Source: Chitinophaga pendula
GTDB taxonomy: Bacteria > Bacteroidota > Bacteroidia > Chitinophagales > Chitinophagaceae
Assembly (NCBI RefSeq): GCF_020386615.1
Contig: NZ_CP077769.1
Location: forward strand, 4,154,001 to 4,218,000
Direction of reading: 5' to 3'
DNA: 64,000 nt
Part shown: positions 1 to 7,840 of the stretch, one piece after another
How the letters are laid out: the number at the start of each line of letters is the position of its first letter
How positions within the stretch are numbered: position 1 is the first letter of the stretch
Notes under the pieces: model-generated
Told to the model about the DNA's origin: nothing
The model's input: only the letters and a program-made list of their open reading frames with translations
Database searches by the model: none
Program-made: the position numbers and the translations under genes

Positions 1-1
1 T

Positions 2-616
2 AATGTGCTGACTGGGTTTAAATGGATTGCTGAGCTGATCCGTGAGAAGGAAGGCAAGGAGCAGTTCATCTGTGGTGGTGAGGAGTCTTACGGTTATATG
101 ATTGGAGATAGGGTGCGTGACAAGGATGCGGTGGCATCTGTGGCGATGATCTGTGAGATGGCTGCATTTGCGCGTAGCCAGGGGCGTTCTTTATATGAGC
201 AGCTGATTGATATCTATGTAAAATATGGTTTCTACAAGGAGCACCTGATCTCTATTACGCGCAAGGGTATGAAGGGAGCAGAGGAGATTGCGGAGATGAT
301 GCGTGGTTACCGTGAAAATCCGCCTACGGAGATCAACGGAGCTGCGGTGGTGGCGGTGTATGATTACCAGTTGCAGCAGATCAAGGATCTGAAGAGCGGC
401 GAGACGAAAGCGATAGCGTTGCCGAAGTCGAATGTATTACAGTTTGTGCTGGCGGACGGTAGTAAGATCTCTGCCCGTCCTTCCGGAACGGAGCCTAAGA
501 TCAAGTTTTACTTCAGTGTGCACCAGCCATTGGATAGTGCTGCTCATTTCGATATTGTAAATGGACAGCTGGATCAGCGTATACAAGGTATTATCAGCGG
601 TCTAAAACTGAATTAG
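2..616 (+). CDS. Phospho-sugar mutase (phosphoglucomutase/phosphomannomutase family), C-terminal part
   Basis: The reading frame is open from the left edge, so only the last ~204 residues are present. The sugar-binding loop GGEESYG followed by RDKDAV, and the C-terminal phosphate-binding loop ARPSGTEPKIKFYF, are diagnostic of the alpha-D-phosphohexomutase superfamily (domains 3 and 4). Family members interconvert the 1- and 6-phosphates of glucose or mannose in the cytoplasm, feeding glycogen and cell-envelope sugar synthesis. The catalytic phosphoserine lies upstream of the window, so substrate preference cannot be judged. The full-length Bacteroidota enzyme is usually near 580 residues. The GTG at base 5 is not the true start, because the frame continues upstream of it. 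Confidence 0.93.
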   Translation, partial: NVLTGFKWIAELIREKEGKEQFICGGEESYGYMIGDRVRDKDAVASVAMICEMAAFARSQGRSLYEQLIDIYVKYGFYKEHLISITRKGMKGAEEIAEMMRGYRENPPTEINGAAVVAVYDYQLQQIKDLKSGETKAIALPKSNVLQFVLADGSKISARPSGTEPKIKFYFSVHQPLDSAAHFDIVNGQLDQRIQGIISGLKLN

Positions 617-748
617 GGTCATACTGATTTTATATTATTATCTATTCACGAGAAAAGGAAAGGCGGTGCAGCAAGCCGATGCTGGTAGTGACCGGTTGTC
701 GACTTCCTGCATTGTTTTTCCTTTTTTTATTGATCATGCCTGCGAGCT

Positions 749-1684
749 ATGAAAAGGATGTTATTATCACTCCTTTTATCTTTTCATTTACTGACCGTTG
801 CCGGTCAGCGGCGGGCGTTGTTCGATATACCGGATACTACGATACGGGGGCGTGTATGGATGATGGGTGTTGCCAATGCTGCTTTGTATGGCGGTACGTT
901 GCTGGCGCTTAACCGGGCTTGGTACCGGGATTATCCGAAATCTTCCTTTCATTTTATTAATGATAACCGGGAGTGGTTGCAGATGGATAAGTTCGGTCAT
1001 GTGTTCAGTGCTTACCTGGAGAGTAAATACAGCCGGGAGTTGTGGCGATGGACGGGGTTGCCGAGGAAGCAGCAGATATGGATCGGCGGGATGAGTGGGT
1101 TTGCTTATCAGTCGGTGATAGAGATCCTGGACGGCTATTCGCGGGACTGGGGATTTTCGTGGGGGGATATGGGTGCGAATGCGATTGGTTCGGGGTTGGT
1201 GATCAGCCAGGAGTTGTTGTGGGATCAGCAGCGTATACAGTTGAAGTTTTCTTATTTTCCGCGACGTTATCCTGACCCGGTGTTGGAAGAGCGGAGCCGG
1301 CAGGTATTCGGCGATAGTTTTATGGGGCGGATGCTGAAGGATTATAATTCGCAGACTTACTGGCTGTCGGTGAATCTTTCTTCTTTTATGCCTGAGAGCC
1401 GGTTGCCACGTTGGTTGAATATTGCGATCGGTTATGGTGCGGATGACATGTATGGTGCGCGGCCGGAGAGTTGGCCTACGGAGGCGCATCCTATGCCGGG
1501 TTATGAGAACATACACCGTTACCGGCAGTTTTATCTTTCTCCTGATATTGACTTCACCCGTATTCCTACGCGGAGTAAGGGTTTGAAGGTATTATTCCAC
1601 GTATTGAATATGGTAAAATTACCGGCTCCTGCGCTGGAGCTTACTTCTAACGGGCGTTTCCGGGTGAAGGCCATAAAATTCTAA
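749..1684 (+). CDS. DUF2279 / YfiM-like predicted outer-envelope protein
   Basis: This 311-residue protein begins with a cleavable signal peptide (MKRMLLSLLLSFHLLTVAGQ). The body carries the DUF2279 (YfiM) pattern: DKFGHVFSAYL around residues 77-87, a hydrophobic segment near IWIGGMSGFAYQSVIEILDGYS, and the motif WGFSWGDMGANAIGSGL. Family function is unknown; export and a membrane or outer-membrane location are inferred. The first ATG of the frame is used because it starts the signal peptide directly. The stop codon touches that of the convergent phosphoribosyltransferase gene with no gap, so no conventional terminator separates them. Confidence 0.8.
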   Translation: MKRMLLSLLLSFHLLTVAGQRRALFDIPDTTIRGRVWMMGVANAALYGGTLLALNRAWYRDYPKSSFHFINDNREWLQMDKFGHVFSAYLESKYSRELWRWTGLPRKQQIWIGGMSGFAYQSVIEILDGYSRDWGFSWGDMGANAIGSGLVISQELLWDQQRIQLKFSYFPRRYPDPVLEERSRQVFGDSFMGRMLKDYNSQTYWLSVNLSSFMPESRLPRWLNIAIGYGADDMYGARPESWPTEAHPMPGYENIHRYRQFYLSPDIDFTRIPTRSKGLKVLFHVLNMVKLPAPALELTSNGRFRVKAIKF

Positions 1685-2182
1685 TCATACCAGGTAAGCG
1701 CATACGATCTCCTCTCCTGCTACATCTACCATTACCATATCCTGCAAGGTGGTCGCCAGTGAATGGCCGACAAAGTCTACGGACATGGGAAATGATTTGT
1801 GCTGGCGATCTACGAGTACGGCGGTTTGTATTTTTTTGGGCAGGTAATCCAGGAAGGGTTTGAGGGCGTACAGCATGGTGCGGCCGGAGTTGGCCACATC
1901 ATCGATGAGTATGATGACTTTATTATTGAAGTCTTGTTGTTGGGAGAGGGAGACGTCTTCGGGACGTTGTTTGTCGAGAGTCAGTTGGATGATACTGATA
2001 CGGAAGGGGGCGATCTCTTTGAGTATTGCAGCGATCTTCTGGGCGAGTATGGCTCCGCGGTCCCATATTCCGGCGAGGATGATCTCCTGTTCGTCGGTGT
2101 TATGTTCGTAGATCTCGTGTGCGATACGGGTGATCTTTTTGTTGATAATATCTTTTGTGAGTATGATATTTTTTGTTTCCAT
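1685..2182 (-). CDS. Phosphoribosyltransferase (PyrR-like)
   Basis: This 165-residue protein has the type I PRTase fold signature: the PRPP-binding loop VIILIDDVANSGRT near residues 88-101, the early GIWDRGA loop and a C-terminal hood ending DVAGEEIVCAYLV. It resembles the PyrR / uracil phosphoribosyltransferase branch, which binds PRPP and either transfers the phosphoribosyl group to a base or regulates pyrimidine genes. No pyrimidine genes lie nearby, so calling it PyrR would be a guess. It runs convergently into the DUF2279 gene. A near-consensus -7 box (TACTTTAG on the minus strand, 2201-2208) sits about 20 bases upstream of the ATG. Confidence 0.85.
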   Translation of the reverse strand: METKNIILTKDIINKKITRIAHEIYEHNTDEQEIILAGIWDRGAILAQKIAAILKEIAPFRISIIQLTLDKQRPEDVSLSQQQDFNNKVIILIDDVANSGRTMLYALKPFLDYLPKKIQTAVLVDRQHKSFPMSVDFVGHSLATTLQDMVMVDVAGEEIVCAYLV

Positions 2183-2316
2183 ATAACGGTTTACGAGCGG
2201 CTAAAGTACGGATTTAATGTCGTTCCTCAATGGGGGTGCGGGGTTTGGTGGTACGATGGTATGAAAATTTTATTTAGATTGCCAATAAGCGTAAATTAGG
2301 CCGTCAAATCTGAAAT

Positions 2317-3633
2317 ATGAATATAGTACAGGAGCTGTTATTTGTAATTGCCTTAGGGGCAGGCATCTATCTGTTTACCGGGAAAGCGCGCCAGATATGG
2401 CGGAATATCTCGTTGGGCAGGGATGTTGCGTTGAACGATGAGCCGGGTAAGCGTTTTCGTAATCTGTTGTTGCTGGCGTTTGGTCAGAAGAAGATGTTCC
2501 GGAATCCGCTGGTAGCAGTGCTGCATTTTTTCGTATATGCGGGTTTTCTTATTATCAATATTGAGATACTGGAAATCGTACTGGATGGGATATTCGGCAA
2601 GCATCGTTTATTCGCTCCTGTTATAGGCAGCTTATATGGTGTGTTGATCGGATGTTTTGAGTTGCTGGCGGTGACGGTGATCCTGGGTTGTGCGGTGTTT
2701 CTGATACGCAGGAATATATTGAAGTTAAAACGCTTCGTGAGTAAGGATCTGGAAGGGTGGCCGCGTTCTGATGCGAACTATATCCTGATCACGGAGATTG
2801 TGCTGATGTTGTTATTCCTGACGATGAATACTGCGGACCAGGTGTTACAATCGAGGGGAGTGGAGCATTATACGGTGACGGGCTCTTTCTGGGTGACGGG
2901 TCAGTTTACTTTTCTATTGAGCGGTTTATCTGACGGTACGCTGATCGCGATAGAGCGGGCGTGCTGGTGGTTGCATATACTTGGTATACTGGCGTTCCTT
3001 AACTATTTGCCTTATTCGAAGCACCTGCATATTGTACTGGCGTTCCCGAATGCTTATTTCAGTGATTTGCGTCCGAAGGGTAAGATGGAGAATATGCCTG
3101 CTGTACAGCACGAGGTAGCGATGATGCTGCAGCCGGAGTTGGCAGCGAATGCTCCTGCGGATGCGGCGATGCCGAAGTTTGGGGCGAAAGATATTACGGA
3201 TCTGACGTGGAAGAACCTGTTGGATGCATATAGTTGTACGGAGTGTGGCCGTTGTACGGCGGCATGTCCGGCTAATATTACGGGTAAGTTGTTATCTCCC
3301 CGTAAGATTATGATGGATACGCGTGACAGGGCGGAGGAAGTGGGGTTGAACATTAAAAAGAACGGTAGTTTTCAGGATGACGGGAAGGCATTGTTGCGTG
3401 ATTACATCAGTGAGGAGGAGTTGCGGGCCTGTACGAGTTGTAATGCTTGTGTGGAGGAGTGTCCGGTAAGTATTAATCCGTTGCATATTATCCTGCAGTT
3501 GCGTCGTCACCTGGTGATGGAGGAATCCAGTGCGCCGCAGGAGTGGAATATGATGTTCAGCAATATTGAGAACAATATGGCGCCGTGGAAGTTCAGCCCT
3601 GACGACCGTGACAGATGGGCTACAGAAAGTTAA
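2317..3633 (+). CDS. Membrane-bound (Fe-S) oxidoreductase subunit, HdrC/NarI-like fusion
   Basis: This 438-residue protein has about five membrane segments (residues 5-20, 66-90, 104-130, 155-172, 213-232) resembling the gamma subunit of respiratory nitrate reductase. A cytoplasmic domain with two [4Fe-4S] sites follows: C307-x2-C310-x2-C313-x3-C317 and C372-x2-C375-x2-C378-x3-C382. Such fusions carry electrons between the quinone pool and a soluble CCG-domain partner, which is encoded 35 bp downstream. Electron donor and acceptor are not evident. The pair is a common Bacteroidota gene arrangement, often annotated simply as (Fe-S)-binding proteins. Confidence 0.88.
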   Translation: MNIVQELLFVIALGAGIYLFTGKARQIWRNISLGRDVALNDEPGKRFRNLLLLAFGQKKMFRNPLVAVLHFFVYAGFLIINIEILEIVLDGIFGKHRLFAPVIGSLYGVLIGCFELLAVTVILGCAVFLIRRNILKLKRFVSKDLEGWPRSDANYILITEIVLMLLFLTMNTADQVLQSRGVEHYTVTGSFWVTGQFTFLLSGLSDGTLIAIERACWWLHILGILAFLNYLPYSKHLHIVLAFPNAYFSDLRPKGKMENMPAVQHEVAMMLQPELAANAPADAAMPKFGAKDITDLTWKNLLDAYSCTECGRCTAACPANITGKLLSPRKIMMDTRDRAEEVGLNIKKNGSFQDDGKALLRDYISEEELRACTSCNACVEECPVSINPLHIILQLRRHLVMEESSAPQEWNMMFSNIENNMAPWKFSPDDRDRWATES

Positions 3634-3668
3634 TCAACCGGGACTATTAATATTATAAATCAAGGAGC

Positions 3669-4457
3669 ATGCATATAAGAACTATGGCAGATTATGCCGC
3701 GAGCGGAGAATCACCGGAGATACTTTTCTGGGTGGGATGTGCCGGCAGTTTTGATCAGCGGGCGCAGAAGATCACGAAGGCATTTGCCACTATCCTGGAT
3801 GCGGCGGGAATACAATTTGCTATATTGGGTAAGGAGGAGAGCTGTACGGGTGATCCTGCCCGTCGGGCGGGTAATGAGTTCATCTTCCAGATGATGGCCC
3901 AGAATAATATACAGCTGTTAAATGCTTATGGTATTAAAAAGATCGTGACGGCGTGTCCGCATTGTTTTAATACTATTAAAAACGAATATCCTGAGCTGGG
4001 AGGACATTATGAGGTGATCCACCATGCTACTTACCTGCAGCAGCTGATCGATGAGGGGAAGGTGCGTATGAAGGAAGGCGGTAGTTTTAAGGGGAAAAAG
4101 ATCACGTATCATGATTCTTGTTACCTGGGCAGGGCGAACAACATTTATGAGGCGCCGCGGAAGGTGCTGGAGGCGTTGGATTCTGAGCTGGTGGAGATGA
4201 AACGTTGCCGCAGTAAGGGACTGTGTTGTGGTGCCGGCGGAGCGCAAATGTTCAAGGAAGAAGAGAAGGGTACTACCCGTGTTAACTTCGACCGTGGAGC
4301 GGAGGCGGTGGCTACCGGTGCGTCTGTGATCGCTTCCAACTGTCCGTTTTGTATGACGATGCTGACAGACGGGGTGAAAGAGCAGGGTAAGGAGGACAGT
4401 GTGCAGGTGCTGGACATTGCCGAGATGATCGCCCGGGATCTGGCGCAGGGTAACTGA
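3669..4457 (+). CDS. (Fe-S)-binding protein with two CCG domains, HdrB/LutA/GlpC-like
   Basis: This 262-residue soluble protein has two cysteine-rich CCG domains. The first uses C24, C59 and CPHC (96-99); the second uses C151, CC (186-187, in GLCCGAGG) and CPFC (225-228). Each CCG domain typically ligates an Fe-S cluster, as in HdrB, LutA and the C-terminal part of GlpC. It very likely forms a complex with the membrane Fe-S protein encoded just upstream. The ATG at 3669 lies after an AT-rich leader; a second in-frame ATG six codons later is also possible. Substrate unknown. Confidence 0.88.
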   Translation: MHIRTMADYAASGESPEILFWVGCAGSFDQRAQKITKAFATILDAAGIQFAILGKEESCTGDPARRAGNEFIFQMMAQNNIQLLNAYGIKKIVTACPHCFNTIKNEYPELGGHYEVIHHATYLQQLIDEGKVRMKEGGSFKGKKITYHDSCYLGRANNIYEAPRKVLEALDSELVEMKRCRSKGLCCGAGGAQMFKEEEKGTTRVNFDRGAEAVATGASVIASNCPFCMTMLTDGVKEQGKEDSVQVLDIAEMIARDLAQGN

Positions 4458-4489
4458 TGCCGGTCAGGTATCGATATTGGAGAAAAGAG

Positions 4490-4497
4490 TAACTTTG
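4490..4497 (+). promoter_or_regulatory. Bacteroidota -7 box TAACTTTG, almost abutting the ATG
   Basis: TAACTTTG matches the Bacteroidota housekeeping sigma consensus TAnnTTTG exactly. The ATG at 4502 starts only five bases later, so transcription would begin at or next to the start codon and give a leaderless or near-leaderless mRNA. No good -33 TTG box is visible at the usual 19-21 bp spacing, which weakens the call. Confidence 0.45.
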
Positions 4498-4501
4498 TGC
4501 C

Positions 4502-5002
4502 ATGGATATTAAACAATTATTACCACAAGATTTCGCCCCTGAAAGCAGGGTTTGGATATATCAGAGCAACCGTCCGTTTTCGGAGCAGGAGGAGTTGGAG
4601 ATCAACGAGCAGCTGGAGCATTTTACGGCTCAATGGCAAGCACATGGAGCGCCTGTAAAGGGTTGGGGCAAGCTGCTGTTCGGCCAGGTGATCGTTATGA
4701 TCGCTGATGAGACTAATACGGCTGTGAGCGGTTGCAGTACCGACAGTTCTGTGCGGGTGATCAAAAGTATCGAGCGTCAGTATAATGCCAATCTTTTTGA
4801 CCGGCTGCTGACTGGTTTTATCGTGAAAGATAAAGTACAGCTGTTGCCTTTATCCCAGGTAAGTTATGCCCTAGAAAAGGGGTACATCACGACAGATACC
4901 CTGTACCTGAACAACACCGTACTGACGAAACAGGAGCTGGATGAGCAATGGCTGGTGCCGCTGAAGGACAGCTGGCTGATGAAGCGGCTGCAAAGTGCCT
5001 GA
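4502..5002 (+). CDS. Conserved Bacteroidota small cytoplasmic protein (often labelled ABC transporter ATPase)
   Basis: This 166-residue soluble protein starts MDIKQLLPQDF. It contains a conserved WGKLLFGQVIVMIADET block and a GCSTDSSVRVIKSIE block. I recognise the family as one common in Bacteroidota next to the two Fe-S genes seen here. Databases frequently label it an ABC transporter ATPase, but it has no Walker A, signature or Walker B motif and is far too short, so that name should not be trusted. Conserved synteny suggests a link with the Fe-S pair. Actual function unknown. Confidence 0.75.
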   Translation: MDIKQLLPQDFAPESRVWIYQSNRPFSEQEELEINEQLEHFTAQWQAHGAPVKGWGKLLFGQVIVMIADETNTAVSGCSTDSSVRVIKSIERQYNANLFDRLLTGFIVKDKVQLLPLSQVSYALEKGYITTDTLYLNNTVLTKQELDEQWLVPLKDSWLMKRLQSA

Positions 5003-5010
5003 TAATTTAT

Positions 5011-5018
5011 TATATTTG
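5011..5018 (+). promoter_or_regulatory. -7 box TATATTTG upstream of tRNA-Gly
   Basis: This is an exact TAnnTTTG match, placed so that transcription would begin about 20 bases before the tRNA. A small hairpin, ATGCTCC / GGAGCAT (5022-5041), lies between the box and the mature tRNA 5' end and may be part of the trimmed leader. No clear -33 element. Confidence 0.5.
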
Positions 5019-5045
5019 GAAATGCTCCTTCCGGGGAGCATATAA

Positions 5046-5118
5046 GCGGAAATAGCTCATCTGGTAGAGCGACAGCTTCCCAAGCTGTAGGTGGCGGGTT
5101 CGAGTCCCGTTTTCCGCT
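5046..5118 (+). tRNA. tRNA-Gly (anticodon CCC)
   Basis: The full cloverleaf can be folded by eye. The acceptor stem is GCGGAAA with TTTCCGC, and the discriminator base is T at 5118. The D arm is GCTC / GAGC. The anticodon stem is ACAGC / GCTGT around loop TTCCCAA, so the anticodon is CCC and reads GGG. The T arm is GCGGG / CCCGT around TTCGAGT. CCA is not encoded. The accessory patch that follows starts right after its 3' end, as is common for integration at tRNA genes. Confidence 0.97.
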
Positions 5119-5604
5119 CTTTGTTTGTAAAACTCAATACTGATAGGCATTGATATGTTAACTTCCGGTATACTCACCCCATCACCGGCGAGTGCCAACA
5201 CTTCCCACACAAGGTATCAACTACGTTAAACTGCTCCTGATCGACGACGGGCACTTTGGAGAGGTCTTGGCAATATCTTATGTTGGCAGAGGCTAATACA
5301 TAAAGAGCAGCTTAACGCTAGCACTTGTAAGACCTGCGATATATTAAATATAAATAAGGACCATAGGATCGGCAAGAAAGGCGAAAAATGTTAATACCCT
5401 ACAAAATATACATCCACATGTATCATACTTATCCAACGTAAGGTTCGAAAATATATTCCCTGAGATTAAAAACAAGCGTAACTATTGTGTTCTTGTACCA
5501 TATACTTTTTCGAATGTCCCCGCTAAGTAGGAACTGTATATATACCAATACCATTATAAAGCCTGATTCTGCAATCCAATTTATTTCTCAAAATTTAATT
5601 CCCC
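5119..5604. other. Gene-free, AT-richer stretch behind the tRNA
   Basis: These 486 bases hold no intact gene. They are visibly richer in A and T than the flanking core genes. Apart from the possible gene remnant at 5174-5311 I see no terminator, integrase or clear direct repeat of the tRNA 3' end. The stretch marks the left boundary of the terpene-synthase patch. Confidence 0.5.
5174..5311 (-). pseudogene. Possible 3' remnant of a coding gene
   Basis: On the minus strand 45 sense codons and a TGA stop read like real protein (…DLSKVPVVDQEQFNVVDTLC, ending CGKCWHSPVMG). An in-frame stop lies just upstream and there is no start codon. It could be the tail of a gene destroyed during insertion behind the tRNA, or chance. 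No family recognised. Confidence 0.2.
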
Positions 5605-6561
5605 ATGTTAGCTTCACCCTGTGTATTGCCCAAACCCTATTATCCTTTCCCGTCGCTGATCAGTCCTCATGCTGAGCGTATAAAAGTGGAAACGGACCAT
5701 TGGCTTGATGTCGACTATGAGTTTTTGCCTCAAAAATTGCGACAGGTTTACAAGCGCTCTAATTTTGGTTACATAACGGCCCGTTGCCTGCCACATATAA
5801 GAGAGCTATCCCATTTACGGCCAGCAGCCAGGTTCATGTTATGGGGTACTTTATTTGACGATTACTTTGAATACAAAAGTGAAGATGAGCTTAAAGTGAT
5901 CACCAGGCGCCTGGAAGCCATCCTATCAGGCGACCAACCCGATCCGGAGGAACATCCTTTCTTCCACCTCCTGGTCATCATCCGGGACGAATTGCTATCA
6001 TTCATGCCTGCTGCCTGGTTTTCCCGTTTTTCCTCTCATGTGATAGCATATTGTGCCAGTATGCAATTGGAGGTTCCCTTCAAAGACCAGGTCGACTTTA
6101 CACCGCCTCCTTTAAAAGATTTCTTACAGCTCCGAGAACTTACCATCGGTTGCCAGGCCTTTCATGATCTGATAGATATTGAAATCGGATCAGTAATGAG
6201 TGATGATAGTATGTGCAGTGAAAGAATGAAAAGGTTGTATAGCCTATCAGCACGGCTATTTGCATGGTGCAACGATTTCTTTTCGCTTGAAAAGGACCTC
6301 GGGCGGGAGCCGTTAAACCTGGTGTTCGTGTTACAGCATGAAAGGCAGCTGTCATTGGAGGAAGCATGTAATGAGGCAATGGCGCTCCACGACGAGGATC
6401 TGAGGGAATTCATTCAGCTCTGCGGGTCGATGAAGGACCCGCAGGAAGCGCTATTTGCGGATTACTTGGGTATTATGATCCAGGGTCAATCTACCTGGTA
6501 TGAAGTAGATACCCAGCGATATAAATTAGGTGGTTCACCGGGTGCTGGAGAAATGAAGTAG
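5605..6561 (+). CDS. Class I terpene synthase (sesqui- or diterpene cyclase)
   Basis: This 318-residue protein has every hallmark of a bacterial class I terpene cyclase. The metal-binding aspartate motif DDYFE is at 85-89. The pyrophosphate-sensor arginine R177 stands exactly 46 residues before the NSE triad NDFFSLEKD (N223, S227, K230, D231). The C-terminal RY pair is at 305-306, and the typical N-terminus reads PFPSLISPHAE. Such enzymes ionise farnesyl or geranylgeranyl diphosphate in the cytoplasm and cyclise the cation to a hydrocarbon or terpene alcohol. The product cannot be read from sequence. There is no P450, prenyl transferase or methyltransferase beside it, so it looks like a stand-alone cyclase in a patch acquired behind tRNA-Gly. 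The first ATG is used because the conserved N-terminal segment follows at once. Confidence 0.93.
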   Translation: MLASPCVLPKPYYPFPSLISPHAERIKVETDHWLDVDYEFLPQKLRQVYKRSNFGYITARCLPHIRELSHLRPAARFMLWGTLFDDYFEYKSEDELKVITRRLEAILSGDQPDPEEHPFFHLLVIIRDELLSFMPAAWFSRFSSHVIAYCASMQLEVPFKDQVDFTPPPLKDFLQLRELTIGCQAFHDLIDIEIGSVMSDDSMCSERMKRLYSLSARLFAWCNDFFSLEKDLGREPLNLVFVLQHERQLSLEEACNEAMALHDEDLREFIQLCGSMKDPQEALFADYLGIMIQGQSTWYEVDTQRYKLGGSPGAGEMK

Positions 6562-6888
6562 TTACAGCTACAGCAGTAACTAACAATCTGTTTAAAAACG
6601 GGAAAATGCTCCAGTAGGCATAAGCAATAGCCGGCGAGTATCAAGGCATCGAGTGATACGAAAAATTGCATTGAGCGTAAGATATGGTCCACTGACCAGG
6701 CTGTTGATTTCATAAGGGATCGTATCCGGTTTGCATACAACGTATAATAGATAAAATAAGAAAATGAGTAAAGGCAAGATGCAAGTGTTGCCTTTACCGT
6801 TAGTTTACATGACCATACTGTAACCTTATTGCACTTACTACGTTTAAGTGGTAACGAATTACATTTTTATCCTAACAATTCTTACATT
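6562..6888. other. Intergenic stretch without a supported gene
   Basis: The 327 bases between the terpene synthase and the lipoprotein contain short hydrophobic minus-strand frames (about 6486-6777), but none has a plausible start and recognisable family. I see no terminator or repeat here. Confidence 0.4.
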
Positions 6889-7491
6889 ATGAAACAACTG
6901 TACGCTTACCTATTATTGCTGACTATCATCTTTTTTACAGCCTGCTCCAAGAATAAGATCGACCCTGATAATCTTCGGAACGGGCAGGAGGTTGAATTAC
7001 GCCTGGATCATTATACGACCGGGATCCGGGCGGGTGTTTATTTGAATATGCCGGGGAGAGAAAATATTCCGCAGTCCTATATTGAAAATTTTGAGGAAAG
7101 AGAGGCTGGATACACCTATGTGGTGAAGGCGAAGGTGGTTAGACCATCCCAACCATTGATGGACGGACCCGGTTATTGGTTTGTTTACCTGCGTACCGTG
7201 CGTAAGGATAAATATACAGATCCGGCTACGTTCCAATTACCGTTGCTGGAAATGGGCTTGATGGATGCTATTTTTTCCCTGAGAAAGGAAGGTGATAAAT
7301 TTTATTACGGTAAGTATTTGTTAGCGCCAGCGGATGCGGCGGTCGCGACGGGGCTACAGACAGCCTTTGATAAAAGGCCTAGTCCTGCTGATCCTACGCA
7401 CTGGAAAGACCTGTTGAATGCCAGATTGCGGGTAGTACATGATCCTGCCAATTTTGGTAAGGGGTATAAGGTGTTGGCTGTTATTTTCTAA
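6889..7491 (+). CDS. Lipoprotein of unknown function
   Basis: This 200-residue protein starts MKQLYAYLLLLTIIFFTAC. The hydrophobic run followed by TAC is a type II signal peptide, with lipidation expected at the cysteine at residue 19, so an inner- or outer-membrane periplasm-facing or surface lipoprotein is inferred. I chose the ATG at 6889 because it begins the signal peptide; the frame opens 20 codons earlier at a less likely ATG. The mid-section (ENFEEREAGYTYVVKAKVV, later DGPGYWFVYLRTV) is faintly like DUF4377-type small secreted domains. That resemblance is weak and no function is claimed. Confidence 0.65.
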   Translation: MKQLYAYLLLLTIIFFTACSKNKIDPDNLRNGQEVELRLDHYTTGIRAGVYLNMPGRENIPQSYIENFEEREAGYTYVVKAKVVRPSQPLMDGPGYWFVYLRTVRKDKYTDPATFQLPLLEMGLMDAIFSLRKEGDKFYYGKYLLAPADAAVATGLQTAFDKRPSPADPTHWKDLLNARLRVVHDPANFGKGYKVLAVIF

Positions 7492-7714
7492 TCGTACGCC
7501 AGGTGCGGGGTCTGGTAAAAGTTGCCAGTAGCATGGTATGTCTCTCCTTATCCGGGATGGTGTTAAGTGGGCGGGTATTGCCGGAGAGGTGGTCTGAGCG
7601 GGCTCTGCAGCCGACGGCCATATTTCTTAAGGAAAGGATAAATATTTTCCGAGGTCTTGTAAAAGATAGTTTTTTGGTGTAATTTCATGTCTCACCAAAG
7701 AAAAGGAGGTATTC

Positions 7715-7762
7715 ATGGAATCTACAGCATATACATGGACACCATCGGTTGGTATCGCCTAA
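7715..7762 (+). CDS. 15-residue mini-ORF with strong Shine-Dalgarno (possible leader peptide)
   Basis: ATG and 14 further sense codons encode MESTAYTWTPSVGIA, then TAA. The sequence AAAAGGAGGT ends four bases before the ATG and is a near-perfect anti-SD match. That is rare in Bacteroidota, whose genes mostly lack SD sequences. A palindrome and a T-run terminator follow within 75 bases, so the whole unit could be a regulatory leader, a small peptide gene or a dual-function sRNA. No family recognised; translation is only inferred. Confidence 0.35.
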   Translation: MESTAYTWTPSVGIA

Positions 7763-7804
7763 CCGGGTTTCTCCATCAAAATATCTGTTGACGCTAGGCG
7801 TCAG

Positions 7805-7835
7805 GACCACCGGGTTTCCTGGTGGTCTTTTTTTT
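7805..7835 (+). terminator. Intrinsic terminator
   Basis: The stem GACCACC (7805-7811) pairs with GGTGGTC (7821-7827) and is followed at once by eight T residues (7828-7835). It closes the mini-ORF unit. The T-run is only on the plus strand, so it is not a good terminator for the convergent gene at 7841-8245. Confidence 0.8.
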
Positions 7836-7840
7836 GTGGT

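Larger units (their letters stand above)
7492..7840. other. Intergenic region carrying a candidate small-RNA or leader-peptide unit
   Basis: No ordinary gene is present. The right half holds a mini-ORF with a strong ribosome-binding site (7715-7762), a perfect 6-bp palindrome TGACGC-TAG-GCGTCA (7789-7803) and an intrinsic terminator (7805-7835). Together they look like one short transcription unit of roughly 100-150 bases on the plus strand. Confidence 0.45.

Noticed and set aside
788..1516. 242-codon open frame antisense to the DUF2279 gene
   Set aside because: Rich in His, Arg and Pro with no fold; the opposite strand has a signal peptide and family motifs.
4502..5002. Naming the gene ABC transporter ATPase
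   Set aside because: No Walker or signature motif and only 166 residues; the common database label looks wrong.
5010..5210. 66-codon minus-strand frame over tRNA-Gly
   Set aside because: It is antisense to the tRNA; its translated middle is the familiar artefact seen opposite tRNA genes.
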